Source of the DNA: Aphrocallistes beatrix
Lineage: Eukaryota; Porifera; Hexactinellida; Sceptrulophora; Aphrocallistidae
Assembly (NCBI GenBank): GCA_963281255.1
Contig: OY725489.1
Location: 5,518,523-5,582,522 of the forward strand
Direction of reading: 5' to 3'
Length of the DNA: 64,000 nucleotides
This document shows positions 42,885 to 55,195 of this stretch, in pieces. The translations under genes and the position numbers were made by a program. Each line of letters opens with the position of its first letter. Position 1 is the stretch's first letter. The notes under the pieces are model-generated. The model saw only the letters and a program-made list of their open reading frames with translations. It did not search any database and was not told where the DNA came from.

Positions 42885-43425
42885 CGAAGGGAGTTCAATA
42901 AGTAATTAGCCTGAACCTGAACAACTATATTTACTTGAAACTTTTGTTGTTTATTTTTCAATATAATCGCCTAGAACATCAATGCACTTCTCCCAACGTT
43001 TGATCCAGGTTTCAAATCCACTGTGGAAAATGGTCTTAGGTTGCTTGTCATAAAACCTATTTACAGCTTCGACCAACTCTTCGTCACTGCCAAATTTTCC
43101 CAATTTTTCAAAAGCTATTGATATAAGAAATTTGGTAATTTGCCAAATTGCATAGGAGGGAGCTGATCTGAGTCATCGTAAACGTTAACTAGCTTTTGGT
43201 GGATGTCCATCGGCGCATTCCCTTCTAAGGTTAAAAACTTTATTACCGCTCTGTATTCAATTCGATCCATTTTTTTAAAAATGAAGAGATGTATTATTTG
43301 ATAAATTAGAAAGGGAAAAAAATAGATAATTAGTTGTATACATGTTGACAAACAACTATGCTTAATTTCATTCATCAATAATAAAGAGAAGTCTGGTAGG
43401 CTAAGAACTTATTGAACTCCCCTCG
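42885..43425 (-). mobile_element. Internally deleted mariner
   Basis: A 541-bp element has ends CGAAGGGAGTTCAATAAG and (inverted) CGAGGGGAGTTCAATAAG, flanked by TA (42883-42884, 43426-43427). The transposase start is kept on the minus strand from ATG 43270 (MDRIEYRAVIKFLTLEGNAP) and then joins directly to the C-terminal part (FEKLGKFGSDEELVEAVN, then YDKQPKTIFHSGFETW), so the catalytic core is deleted. It is a different mariner family from 37873. Confidence 0.88.
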
Positions 43426-43427
43426 TA

Positions 43428-43667
43428 TAGTGACCAACTTTTGAGATGACTGTTTCCCTATATTTATTTTCCTCCATAGCGGCTTTTTCGGGAATACCAA
43501 AGTGCAAGAAGAATGTTTTGACAAAAGGTGTGACCTGTTTACCGGCAGATAAGGTCGGATACTGTACGATTTTTGATCTGATATTTGGATCTGACATTGA
43601 GACACCTTTTGGAGTCCAGACGGACAATAACTCAGAATTCCTGAATGCAAACCTATCATTTTTTTAA
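43428..43667 (+). other. Possible integrase-like scrap
   Basis: The plus-strand frame contains PFGVQTDNNSEFLN, resembling the second-Asp motif of retroelement integrases (TDNGSEF). The rest of that frame lacks supporting motifs, and a minus-strand frame is equally open. Treat this as a hint only. Confidence 0.25.
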
Positions 43668-43982
43668 CGCATAAGGTATACATAAGACAATTTTAACACA
43701 CCTACAGTTGTAGATTTTTCAATGACGAGCCATTTTTGTATAATCTTGATTTAAAAGTTAATTATTCATTTCACACTATGTAATACGAATCTTGTTCTGG
43801 ATTTAACACCCGTTACCAGAAGCTAGCGTGAGATTTGAGAACATGAGAGCTTAATTTTAATATTTAATTCATTTTAATTCATTCGAGTTCACAACGATTT
43901 AGATTCAGTTTACACTAGGTACTAAATTTGTATATATCTCAATTATATAATTATAATCCTTGTGAGAATACTTTGGTCAAAA

Positions 43983-44208
43983 GTATAAATAGAAATGACC
44001 CACTTTGATTTTCACTTTCAATTCACTTCCACTTTCACTTCAACATTCCAGGACGTGCCAGGAGTATTATATTACACAAATTATATTGCACAAAATGGTG
44101 GGATCTCTGCCTGGCGACTGCTTGATGAAGGTGGAGGGAAATTGGAGTTCTTTTTATTATCGTTTACATACTCGCTTAATTTTTGATCCTATAACACAGC
44201 TGTTTTAA
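43983..44208 (+). other. TATA-like motif and short ORF of doubtful status
   Basis: GTATAAATAG (43982-43991) precedes a run of CACTTTCA-type repeats and a 37-codon open stretch from ATG 44095 (MVGSLPGDCLMKVEGNW). No domain is recognised. Confidence 0.2.
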
Positions 44209-46801
44209 TTGTAATTTGCTAAATTCGACTGCCACATTATATGTATAACATTCACAATCCATTCCCCATGAGCGCATAATCTTATATCCAGTTAAATATC
44301 TAGTTCATGACTTGACTAGATCATGACTTGACGGCAAGACAAAAGCCATCCTCAGACAGCCACGTGTTTCACACGATTGCCAGATAAGAGATACGCAATC
44401 ACAGGTTGGGAATTATCTTATTTATTGCATTAGTTATTTCAGTAATGTAAATTATTATCGAGAATTGAAATACTACGAGTTGAATAAAAATAAATTTAAT
44501 CTTCACGCCATCATATATCTTGACACACCAGTGTATCTTTTAAGGATTAAAAAATTGTTTTTTGTTCTGGCCGTTGTGATATTAGCTATTGTGTATAGAA
44601 AAGAATTCTGAACATTTTTTACCCTATATGGCCCCGAAAGTGCTCGATGTCAATGCTTAAAAACTATTGAAGATATATAATCTATTATAATCTTAAATGA
44701 AAGGATATATATGATAATATATAGGTTCCTCAAACATCTCTCTGTCAAAAAGTATATATTTCTCGACTTATCATCGATTTTATTGTAATACAAATTATAT
44801 GTAGAACTTTGAATATATTAGAAAATGGCGAATTTTGTCATGAAATAAATTCCCAAAAGTAGCTATTATACTCAAAAAACAATGCAATAGTCACTAGCAA
44901 TGTATACATAAATTTTGAAGCACTCAACATGATTATTTTGGAAGTTCAACGCATTTATCTAAAATTTGGTCAAAGCGCCCCATTTATGGTCTAAAGACAG
45001 ATTCCTCCATATCTCGGGAAATATACACCCAAATTATTAGCTCTCAATTCCTAGTATACTTTTCAAGACGGTATATATCTGATTCTTAAATAAAAATTTT
45101 AACTCAAAATTGCTTTGAGATAGAGGTTTGAAAATTTCAGGAGCTGTTCCATATCATTAGGCGATGAGCGTAGGACCACTCGATTTTCGATATCTTATAA
45201 ATTTGTGATTTTATTGCTGATTTCAAAAGAAAATCGGGCTTTTTTCGCCGTTTTTTCGCAATTCTTTTTCAGACCCCTATAAAATTAACATTTTTGGTTA
45301 TTTTAACTTTCTTTCGGTTCTATGCGATTGCAAATTTTATAGACTATATATGAATAAATTTTCGAAGCATTTGATCCAAACATGTGTTTAAAAAAAATCA
45401 CAGAGTGGAGGAGGGCTTACCATTAAGATGTGCTAGGGAAAAACGGAAAATAACCGACTTTGAGACGCTGTAACTCAAAAACTAGAAATGCGAACCAAAT
45501 ACTGTTTGGCATGTCTCAATATTTTTTAATTGCACTACCTGCCCACGCTTAACATCTTATATATCTCTATTCTTGATATATGCTGTAAGCCAAACCTATG
45601 GATTTTTCACGGGCGGTATCCTTATTTCTAGAGAGTGAAGGCAATATTTTTTTACCATGTAAAAGCTTTGAATAGTGCTAAAACAATGAAATACGTAAAT
45701 AATGATGTAAATCTAAATACAATTTCAGCAAAATATTAAGAAGTACACAATGGAGTTTAGAGAAGCAGCCTCAGTCATTTTTAAGTAGTCTGCTGATTAG
45801 TTCTGAGAAAGATCGCATAACTTTGTCTCCAGGAACAAATGCTAAACTGGTAACATTTTAGCTTCGAGCAAAATCTATATTTTTGATATATTGCTTAGGA
45901 AAACCAGCTGATTGGATTTTGCGAAATAGATAATGATTAAAAACAGGTTTAAAGCAGGGTTTAATTTAAGCAATTTTTGAAAAATTGAAAAGAGTTAAAA
46001 ATAGCTATAATACAAGCAATTTATTGGTCTGCTGACCAAGAAATTACAGGGTTTTATTGTTAGAAATAGCCATCTTCGGAAAAATATCACTTTTTCTATA
46101 CATTAAATATTACCTTAATTTACAATATAAATCATTGTACGACGCCACAATACATTCCTGTCGTTGTCAATAATCATTTAAGCAATATCTCATATACATA
46201 TCCCTTGTACTGTCAGCAATAAAAATGATTGTGTTTATTTCTACACCTTTATGTATTTCATACCTTTTGATGAATTTTGAAAGATATGCTAGGGACTAGC
46301 TACCATATTCTCGAAAAGTATATTTTGTATTTCTATTATATTTGTTGAGCCAAATTATTATTTTCCTCACATCTGATCGCTACTTGCTCTCTCTCTTCTA
46401 GTACAATACCCAGGATATCACGCCTACAGATGAAAAATACAATGTAATTTATTTTTTTGTGTTGTATTATGTCATCTTGATATCTTGATACATGTGAATC
46501 TTTTTTATTTCCTTTTCTTTCTTTTCCAGTGTCTACCAAAAAAGTCCATTCTTCTCACCTTTCCAATCAAACACTGTTAAATAGGTTAAATAGATCAAAA
46601 TATGAAAATCAACGATGCCCTCACTGGTTACTGTATAATATCGATGTAGCTTAGCGAAAAGAAAAAACTGGTGCTCAATTTTTCGAGTCCTCTAATTTTC
46701 CAGGGGGGGGGCTAGGCTGTCCTACCCAATGGTCTGAGCATCCACTTGGCACCAATACCTTAAACCAATGTAGTTTAATTAATTACCCACATACAATTAG
46801 C
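44209..46801. other. Long gene-free AT-rich stretch
   Basis: 44558-44790 repeats the two flanks of repeat R from 8481 and 9153 with R absent. Elsewhere I see no gene, RNA or clear repeat. A 67-codon minus-strand frame (46336-46539) is not convincing. Confidence 0.5.
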
Positions 46802-49800
46802 ATGATGGCGAATCCCAAAAGGGGAAAAAGGAAGCAGAGGGATGCTCTCATCCCTCTGCTCACCCAAGCGATCAACTCTATGAGCGCAATGAAAGAGTTA
46901 TTAGAAGGCGGCCCAGTTTCCTCAGAGTAAGTTTCCTTAATTCATTTTATTTTGAAATAAGAATCAATGCTAATATGGTACGAGTGTTTGCATGTATATT
47001 TTAAATTTGTAAATTTCTTATTTCCCAATTTAATAAAGGAGACAAAACCCCCAAAAATCAAAGTCTTAATTCAACCATTGTTATACTGTTTATGGATAGT
47101 ACTAGTTAGTACAAGAATTAATGCATAATATGAGTCGCGAACTAGGAATAAATATGAAGTTATAGTCCCTCAAAGTCTAAATCCTATACAATATCCGTGG
47201 TTGTGCCGTTCGTCATAACTAACTATTGACTAGGATCAGGTTGATTTTATTGTTCAAATATCATTATTAGCGAATGGTTGAGCTAGTAGCGAAGCTATTT
47301 TGTTCAATTTAAACTTCAATAATTTTTTATGTTAAAAAATATTTTGTCGAGCCATTTATTTACTCAGGAATTTTTGGGACAAAATAATTTAAAATAGTTC
47401 TAAAACTTTTCCTTTATTTGAAAATCGGGCTTCGCTACTCATCAGAGGATTTAGCGTGTTTTTTTTACAATATGTTTGCGTTTAAAATGTGAATATTTTT
47501 TGATTTAGGGTAATCATACGGATGTGCGCCAATTGAAAAATTTAAAAATTTAAATTAATATATTTTGATTGAGAAAGGCCAGATTTTACCTGCTACAAGT
47601 ATCCAAACAATCATCGGATTGACAAAATATCTGATTATCGGATTATTTAGACATCCTAGAATGAAATAATAACTAAATTACAATATATTTGGTTCTGGCA
47701 ATTTTTTTCAAAATTTGAGGGCCTGTCACCTTAACGTTATAATTGTTTGCTAAATCCATTTATCTTTCATCATGTTTATATTTCTGATTCCACTCTTCGG
47801 TTGCACTAGCGGTCTATACTGAGTGTTTGAGTAAAGGATATTTCCTGCTGATCTTCATCAAGATTCATTACGTTTAATACTGAAACAAATGTATTTTTAA
47901 ATCAAGAAAAATTCCATATCAATACAATTATTTGTAAAATGACCCTATTTAGACATAATTTGTAATCAAGCATAATAATATTTTATCCGATCTCAAATTC
48001 ATTTGTTACACATTGAACTTTCTCAGTTTTGAATCTTTGCACCTGAATAATTATTGTTAGATGCGACATTATCAACTTTGTGTCATTCGCCACGATCTTA
48101 AAAGTGCCAATTATAGTCAATAGCCACCGATGTTAGGTTGCACATGATTGTACAAGTGTGTCAGATAACTCATTTCACGAATTAAATGAGAATTTAGTGT
48201 ACCTAGTAACGTACTAAATGTCAAGCTAATGTTTTTTATCGAAGTATGAATAGAAAAGATCACTAATTTATCTTTGAAACACTATTATCTATTAAGACTT
48301 GGCATCTCCTCTTAGGCATTGAAGCCCAGTATTTCTCAAGAAAAAACTGCTGATGATTGCATCAGTGTACCTTAAAAATCATGAGCATAGCTTGATCGAT
48401 TTTGGATTATTACATTCTGTAACGGTTATTTTATATTTGCTAAAAATACTCTTCAATTTCAAATGTTTAATTCCATTATAAATGTACAATTGTGCCTCCA
48501 AGGAAATGCCATGCAGTGGCATCGTGTTCTATAGACACGTGGGCCCTGACCTCCCAGATATAATATTTCTTGGGTCTCTCTCATTTCAGCGCGTGTTGTT
48601 ATAATTTTTTTGTTTAGTTCTTCTGCATCTAGTAGTCCCATTCGACATATGTGAGTGCCTTCAGATTTACATACCATACTCAGGGTTTCATACAGGGGGT
48701 GGTGGGGGGGAACACTTGACCCCTTACATTTATCAACCAATTCGAGCACTCCCGAAACCTTGTTGAAAGCCCCTCACTGAGAGAATATCCAAATCGGATG
48801 AACTGCCCTTATTTTCTTGTCTATTCTCTGTTGGATTTTTTGAACGACATAGATGTAGCATATTTACGCATTGCTGGAGAATGGAAATTGTTCAGATTTG
48901 TTTTAACAGAAGTTTCGTAACAACATACCATTTCATATGAGCTCTAGTCTGTTGGCTAAGAACCATCAAATTCTAAATGCACTCTGCAAATACGCCAATA
49001 CTTGATTCTATTTATTTAGCCACCACACTCATAAATTAGGTGACTTGTCGTTATACTCTGGTGGCAATCGCCACCAGACCACCAGATTTGTAGAGCACTG
49101 ATACATACCTATAAGTACCTACAATTGATAGATTCTTTCTTTTATGTTACTTTTTCTTGCAGAAAAAAATTTGGGAATCATATAATCAAGTAAGTATTTG
49201 TAGATCTTGTTGACAAAAATAATCCATTTTTTTGTTTATAATATATACATAAAGTTGACTCGTTTTGAATTATGCTAGATATTAGCTTTCAACGGTTGAT
49301 CTAGGCTTTATTTAAGATGTAGATTTCGACTCTCCTACTATCGAAACAATATGGTAAATATTTCTCTTTTACACTAGATAATTTATATCTAGCGTAAAAG
49401 AGATGAACATCCTTTTAACCACAATTTAGTTTGTGGGATAAAATCAGCAGATTTAATTAAGAGTAGATTAAATGTTAGTTTATGATATGAATATTTGATA
49501 TGAATATAGAATTGCCATTGATGAATATTTTAGATTACAAGCAAAATCTAACATTACAAAATGCTGTGCATTCATGATAAATTAACAGCTTTCGAAAATC
49601 GGAAAGTTTAAGTTACCATAAATTGTCCCACATTCACCTCAAATTAATGCAATTACTGTTTGAAAATTTTGCTAGAAAGAATACGATATAGATAAAACGT
49701 TTCAGGCCTATCCATCACGCACTTGGGTGAAATACATAACCATAAAGATTATACAAACAGCTAATAAATGATATCAACTATGTCTTATATTTACTGTTTT

Positions 49801-49821
49801 TGTAGATGGATGACAAAATGA
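46802..49821 (+). CDS. Candidate three-exon small gene
   Basis: Exon 1 (46802-46926) starts with tandem ATGs and encodes MMANPKRGKRKQRDALIPLL and a further ~20 residues ending in VSS(E), followed by a consensus donor (GA/gtaagt). Exon 2 is 27 nt (49163-49189) between TTTTTCTTGCAG and gtaagtatttg. Exon 3 begins at 49806 after TGTTTTTGTAG and stops after WMTK (TGA 49819-49821). The phases agree (2 nt carried over at both junctions), giving a basic 55-residue product with an NLS-like KRGKRKQR. Exon 2 has a diverged counterpart at 19061. The intron contains repeat DNA related to 10205-12760. No family is recognised; it could be a pseudogene or chance. Confidence 0.35.
46935..48310 (+). repeat. 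Repeat F: empty site of the 10310 transposon
   Basis: 46940-47010 matches 10205-10260. 48000-48310 matches 10268-10309 joined directly to 12490-12760, without the transposon. About 1 kb (47020-48000) is extra here. No genes are seen. Confidence 0.8.
48311..49027. other. Spacer; unrecognised minus ORF
   Basis: A 96-codon minus-strand frame (48459-48749) includes MLELVDKCKG and a Glu/Arg-rich helix (ITTRAEMRETQEI). It has no family match that I know and is not supported by a second copy. Confidence 0.3.
49028..49650 (+). repeat. Repeat D, copy 2, with 27-nt exon (49163-49189)
   Basis: It matches 18935-19460 on both sides of the exon. The 27 bases themselves are largely different (KKFGNHII in the phase of exon 1). 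See the gene entry at 46802. Confidence 0.55.
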
Positions 49822-49861
49822 AGAGGAGACGACGGGGAGAGGGGGGGTTACATTTATTTTG

Positions 49862-50329
49862 GTACGTTTAGTATATCGTAAATCATTTTTCAAATTTGTG
49901 CAAAATTTATTGAACCTTTCTTAGTTTTTTTGATTTACTTGCTGATTTTACCCCCCCCCCCAATGACCTCTAGGGTCTGGGGTGGTGGGGGGGATGATTT
50001 ACAATGTAAGTGTAGTATATGATCTATCATTCTGATTTGTTTTGCATGATTCGAACGATTTTATATGTATTACTCTGTTAATGAATCACGATGATCATCA
50101 CAATGAGTTGGGTTGTTCTTTGGGCTGAAGCAGAATTTGGATTCATATTCAAGTAATACTGGTATTTTACTTGTACCACATATTCCTAAACTAATTAGGC
50201 CTGAATAGTTAGAAAGTGTCCGATGTTTCATGCAAGTCAAACTAATTCCTAAGAGACTACATCTATTACCTCAGCAATAGGTTCTCGTATTTCCGAATCC
50301 ACCCAAACAAGTATATCAATTTTTAAAAA
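49862..50329. other. Spacer with poly-C/poly-G tracts
   Basis: A run of 12 C (from about 49950) faces GGGGTGGTGGGGGGG 30 bases on, able to pair or to form a quadruplex. No gene is seen. Confidence 0.5.
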
Positions 50330-51503
50330 ATTATTATATCTAAATGGAGCTTTTTCTTATATATTTCTCTGGCCGGATTACGTGTATATTAAAAAACCCT
50401 CGGAAGAGCCGTTGGAAAAGGGTAACTGTTACTGAATGGGTGAGGAGGAATGTGATGTACCTCTACATAAAAATAAAAATGTTTCTATTCCATTTGATTA
50501 TTTCTAAATGATTATTTCAGTTGCAAATACAAGACATGACACATTTACTCTCTCATATAATGTTTTTATTTACAATTATTCTTCGCATAACTTGCACGAA
50601 TCATCATTGCACGAGTCCTTGATCAAAGAAAGCACTCAAATGAAGAATAAGGAGAAGCTCTTTCCCTGGCATCAACAAGCGATGTTTACACTTGAAGACT
50701 CCCGCCTAACATGGTGTGTATTCATATTATCTTATTTTTATCATGTTGATTATTCGTATGATTGCGAATATATTGATGCTTTAATGATATATTTGTTGTG
50801 TTATAGGTGATCTACGTATGATCTTACAGATAAGTATAAAAGCACAGTTATTAAGTCGGATCATCATTTTCTTGTCTGGTAAATATCTAGCCAATAAGAA
50901 AAGAGAAGTGAACTTATGATTCATCAACTGTTGTTAAGTACGATCGGTGAGTCTACAATATAATGCTACATATTATTATATTGTGAATTATTTGAGTTAA
51001 TGGTTTGTAATTAGACGATGAAAAACAAAGGTAGCTACCATTAATCCAACCCTGATACTACCAAAGTCAACAAAATAAGAAGTTAGGAGCAGATCCATTA
51101 TGAGTAAACAATGCAAATAACCTCGATCCATATTCAGTTGATAAAGTGCCAAGCCATGTATTGCACGCACACTATCTACTAACTGCAACAAGACGTCCAT
51201 TTACCAATTAAGCTTCCTCAAATTTCTCACAAACACTACTTGCTGTGCAGTATGGCTATCACATAACAATATAATGTACACCACCGCTTCGTAGCTCTAT
51301 TTTGCATGGAAAGGACCAAGGGGATGGCTATTAGGGGAGGAGGAGGCCATCATAGTAAATCCACTTCCCCTAGAGAGGAAAGAGAAGCTAGAAGGAAGAT
51401 TATAGACTCTGCATAGCTTTGCTTATATATTCACTTTTGTATGTATTTTATAATTGTATAATAATTGATTATTATTACGGCACAGAAGTTAAAGTATAAA
51501 GTA
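50330..51503 (+). repeat. Repeat A, copy 2
   Basis: It is paired with 16740-17905. It keeps the TATA box (50835-50842), the candidate first exon (50916-50946, MIHQLLLSTIG, donor gtgagt) and the 36-codon ORF (51306-51416). It abuts the truncated transposase at 51504. Confidence 0.75.
51306..51416 (+). CDS. Short conserved ORF in repeat A, copy 2
   Basis: This is the second copy of the 36-codon frame (MERTKGMAIRGGGGHHS, TAG at 51414-51416). Substitutions are evenly synonymous and non-synonymous, so selection is not demonstrated. Confidence 0.3.
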   Translation: MERTKGMAIRGGGGHHSKSTSPREEREARRKIIDSA

Positions 51504-52943
51504 CATTGTTTTCGTAGTTGTCTTCTTTTTGAGGTGTTTCTTTAATCGTTTTTGCGTGTGCCCAAGACATTCCTCTTTCCGGACAACTTCCATTCCTTTG
51601 TAAGGATTATTCTGTTCCAACCTTTTGAAAGAGCTTGAGTCCCCATCTCCCACATATGTAGTATAGGCTAGAGAATGCTTGTCCACCGATCTACCCCAGA
51701 TTTCTATTACAGCAGAAGATTCCATCGCCTGACTTGTTCCAGAGAAGTTAGCTGGGCATTCGCTCGAATGTTTCTCCCAGTATTCGCTGTATTCCTCTGG
51801 TTTTTCTTTCTTACGTTCTTCCGTCCATCTGATACATTTGTTACACACGCGTTCGTAAAGGACGTAGTCAAGGACTTTCCCCGTTTTGACTTCAATAGCC
51901 CCGGCGAATCCTTGATTACTAAAATGGCCGCGCCTGTGCCTAGATCCAGCAAAGCTCACCGCGCATACCTTGCAACCAGGAATGTTAGATGACTCAGCTT
52001 TGGCTCTCACTTCTTTTGCTGTCATGGACATGGATTGCTGGCATATTTTATCTGTAGAAAGGACCAATTGCGCGAGTAGAGACTTGGACATTCTATGCCA
52101 GGTATTTTGTATATCAAGGAGATTCCAGGTCAGTAGAAAATCACTCCAGCTCATGGAAGTACAGTGTGCTGCTAGTAAAGCTCTAACGTTGACTTCCGAC
52201 TTTTTCCGGCAATGCATTTGAGGATCGTTCACGGCTTCATTAGGTTTCATTCCAACCGGACAGGATGTGGGAAATTCAGCAAGCACAAGATGGCAGCGAC
52301 TGCATTTCAACAAGAGATATGATTGTAACCCATCACGAAAAGCGTATTGATACAGATTTAAATTACCAGTGCAGTGTGCCTCAGTGCATCTCAATAGAGA
52401 AAATACCGTACTCAGTATATCGATATCAATTATTTGCGAGCCATGAGGAACGTAGAGATCAAGAAATGATTGAGCTCCATCCTTCTGTACCATAATACTA
52501 AGGCGTTTATTGGGCTGAGGAAACTTCACTTGCTGTAATAGTGTTTTAGATTTCGGAGTGCTAGTATGAAGGGGTAATCGCTTCGTGGTAGATGGTGTGA
52601 AAGTAGATTTTCTTTTGACTCCCTCACCCATCCGAAACCTCCCAGTGTTGAGTTTATGTCCTCGCTGCTTTTTGGTATGAACTGGGGTAGCTGGTGCCGT
52701 GTTATCCGATTCTTCGGATGTCTGCGAAGAGAGGGCTACTTGAGAGAGAGTAGATCCGAGCTCAGTGGGCGTGGATGTAGCTGGTGTTAAATCAGTTGGG
52801 GTTGTTGGTACTTTGAATATGAAATCACCTTCATTGTCAGACCCACTTGACTCCATGCTAGATTCAAAATCAGCCGGAATGCAAACCTTCGGGAGATCTG
52901 CGCTGCGAAATGTAGAAATAGTTTCTTGTTCTGAAGAAGACAT
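51489..52943 (-). pseudogene. Mutator-like transposase family 2, 3'-truncated copy
   Basis: From ATG 52943, 472 codons match the 27920 gene almost throughout: same N-terminus, zinc-ribbon-like Cys cluster, VGDGDSSSFK and ECLGHTQKRLKKHL. The match breaks at 51504, within the Lys/Thr-rich KKKTTTKTM, and the frame reads YFIL-stop into repeat A. The C-terminal core residues (NESLHS) and the PHD finger are missing. It contains no internal stops, so the truncation is probably recent. Confidence 0.9.
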
Positions 52944-54655
52944 TTTTTGAATTAGTTATGACATTAATTATTTCCATACTTATATTGATTTGGTGTAACA
53001 ACGATAAAATTAACTACAGTTGTAGTGCTGCCCATAATAGTTCCACCTCACATGCTAATAATAGAACTATGCACGTAGTTTCTTTCTATTGTGGTGACAC
53101 AATTCTAAATATACATAGTTAGCCATGTACAGTACACATGCACATGTTGGTATTTTTAGAATTTTGCCAATTATGGATGGTGTTTGCATTTCTCAATTCT
53201 TACTAAGCTAAATTCCAATTGCACTTGGTTGTAACGTGCTTACATATCTACTGTTATGTGTGCATTGCTATTGTGACATATTGTTGTCTGGGATGGAAAA
53301 TGGAGCCTTGAATGGGGCACCTCCCAATAACGCGCAATCTTATGTGGTCTGTAAAGAACCTTTTTGTTCACATAAAACAGTGGTTCCCAACCCCTTTTAC
53401 CTCGTGCACCTCCTGACAACTAAAAATTATTTTGTGCACCCCAGGACCTATGCCAGGATCTAGGAGTAATGTGCATATAACTTCAAAAATAATTCTGTTA
53501 AAAATGCTCAATATTCAGTTCTAATACTTGTCCCGTGCACCGCTAGGGAGTTCATGCACCCCAGTTTGGGAACCGCTGGCATAAAATATGTTGAAAGTAC
53601 TGTTAATCCCAACACCATCAAGGATATTTATCTATCTATTTTTGTTGATTATATTTGTAAACGCCTAAATTTGTAGCCATTTGTGGTCTAGTGACTTTTG
53701 ATAATTGTTTGGGGAAATGAGCACGGTTGGACATGTTTAGCATGCTTTTTGTGGTGATTATGTAGACCAAAAGGGATGAATTTGAAATAGACGACATTTA
53801 TTCTGAGAAAGTATCTCGACCCTGCCTGTGGTTCAAAACAAATTATTGCAATCTTGCAATTTGGACGAAATACCCTATTCACAAATCATTGTCAAATTTA
53901 GACCGAGCAGAGTCGCAAGAAGGATCACTCGATAGGGTTCAAACAAGTTTTAAGAATGGAATGTTGTTACATTCCTATGCTGCTATGATGTTGCTAGAGG
54001 GCTAAGTTTGCCGAATAAGACGACTTGTATTCAAAGTCATTTGTCGCATTTGTGGCTGCAAATATCTGATGGGTCTACTCTAGGTGTCCGAATAAACTGA
54101 CCCCCGCTTATTAATTAATGTTTTTTTTCTAGCCCCCCTCCCCCGTTTATTTAATCTCGTAAATTGACTTTGAAAGTTTTACCCAAAAATGTTTTTTATC
54201 GCATGTAGTATTTCATCAATTATCTTCTATCTGCAATCAATAGAATATTTTATTTCTTATTCTAGATAATATGTTGAGTACTTTATTACTGTGTGATACA
54301 TCAACTAATTTCAAATCAACCCTCCCGTATAACCAACCACTCGAGTATACTAATAAGCTCCTCTCAAAAATGTTCTAGGTTTAAAATGCTAATTCCATGG
54401 AAAATCCAGGGAAATTAGTGATGTCTTTTATACTCAGGTCTGTGCATGCCACTAGCGCCAGGCCGGACTCCAGCACTCATTTTAGAACTGTGCTACAATA
54501 TTACATAGGATCATAGATCCAATATAATACTTGTAATATATGAAGCAGACAAATTGTATTATGTACGTCTAGTGATATTATTAATTTATCAACAAGTACT
54601 TTATTATTATAATAGTTATACTATGTACTAATAGTTGTAAAGTAATAGCAATGAA
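52944..54655. other. Non-coding part of duplicated block, copy 2
   Basis: It corresponds to 27921-29601. Apart from the MITE at 53378-53578 no gene or RNA is visible. Confidence 0.55.
53378..53578. mobile_element. hAT MITE in block copy 2
   Basis: This is the orthologous insertion to 28355-28555, with ACATAAAA and GCATAAAA flanks (one base diverged after duplication). Confidence 0.88.
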
Positions 54656-55195
54656 TCACATGATTGTTACATACATACAAAAATCTACTCCTAAGTAAGT
54701 GAGTATCTCTAATTGTGGATAGTCGAGCATTATATCTGCTGGCAAATACTGTTGCTTGAATTTTTCTTCCCTTTGCTCGAATGTTAGCTTCGGTGGATTC
54801 CACCGGAAAGCTTTACCATATTGTTTAACATGCTCTTTGTATGCATGAAACTGGTCACATCCAAATTCTTGCATGAATTGTTCATCAGTGTAGGACGCGA
54901 AGATGTCCAGCCAATAATCAGAATGATGGCGTCTACGACGGATATGGGTAGTCAATGTATTTCGTTCTGTTCGGAATGTAAGCTGGAGCTGTTTACTCTC
55001 GCCTCCACTCCAGATGTGTTCGATGACGTCTCTGCACAAGTGAATATTCTTTTGGCCGGCTCTCTTCTCAATTATTATGTTCTGATTGCACTCCCCAATT
55101 CGCAACTTTCCTGGAACGAACTGGATATCATCACTAGAGAAGATGTTACATGCACGTTGATATGTACTCATTTTCCCCAACATTTTATTAGACAT
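54656..55195 (-). CDS. Orphan 179-residue protein, intact copy
   Basis: A single uninterrupted frame opens MSNKMLGKMSTYQRACNIF, then has KLRIGECNQNIII, HLCRDVIEHIW and a basic THIRRRRHHSDYWLDIF, and ends with FMQEFGCDQFHAYKEHVKQ, WNPPKLTFEQREEKF and DYPQLEILTYLGVDF. It is soluble in appearance, with no signal or membrane segment; charge-rich helices and a few His/Cys are present but no zinc-finger spacing. I do not recognise the family. Three copies lie in this window (this one, the MITE-split copy at 29602 and the decayed one at 9335), so it travels with a repeat and may be a transposon accessory protein. The C-terminal eight residues differ between copies through an A-run indel. Confidence 0.6.
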   Translation of the reverse strand: MSNKMLGKMSTYQRACNIFSSDDIQFVPGKLRIGECNQNIIIEKRAGQKNIHLCRDVIEHIWSGGESKQLQLTFRTERNTLTTHIRRRRHHSDYWLDIFASYTDEQFMQEFGCDQFHAYKEHVKQYGKAFRWNPPKLTFEQREEKFKQQYLPADIMLDYPQLEILTYLGVDFCMYVTIM

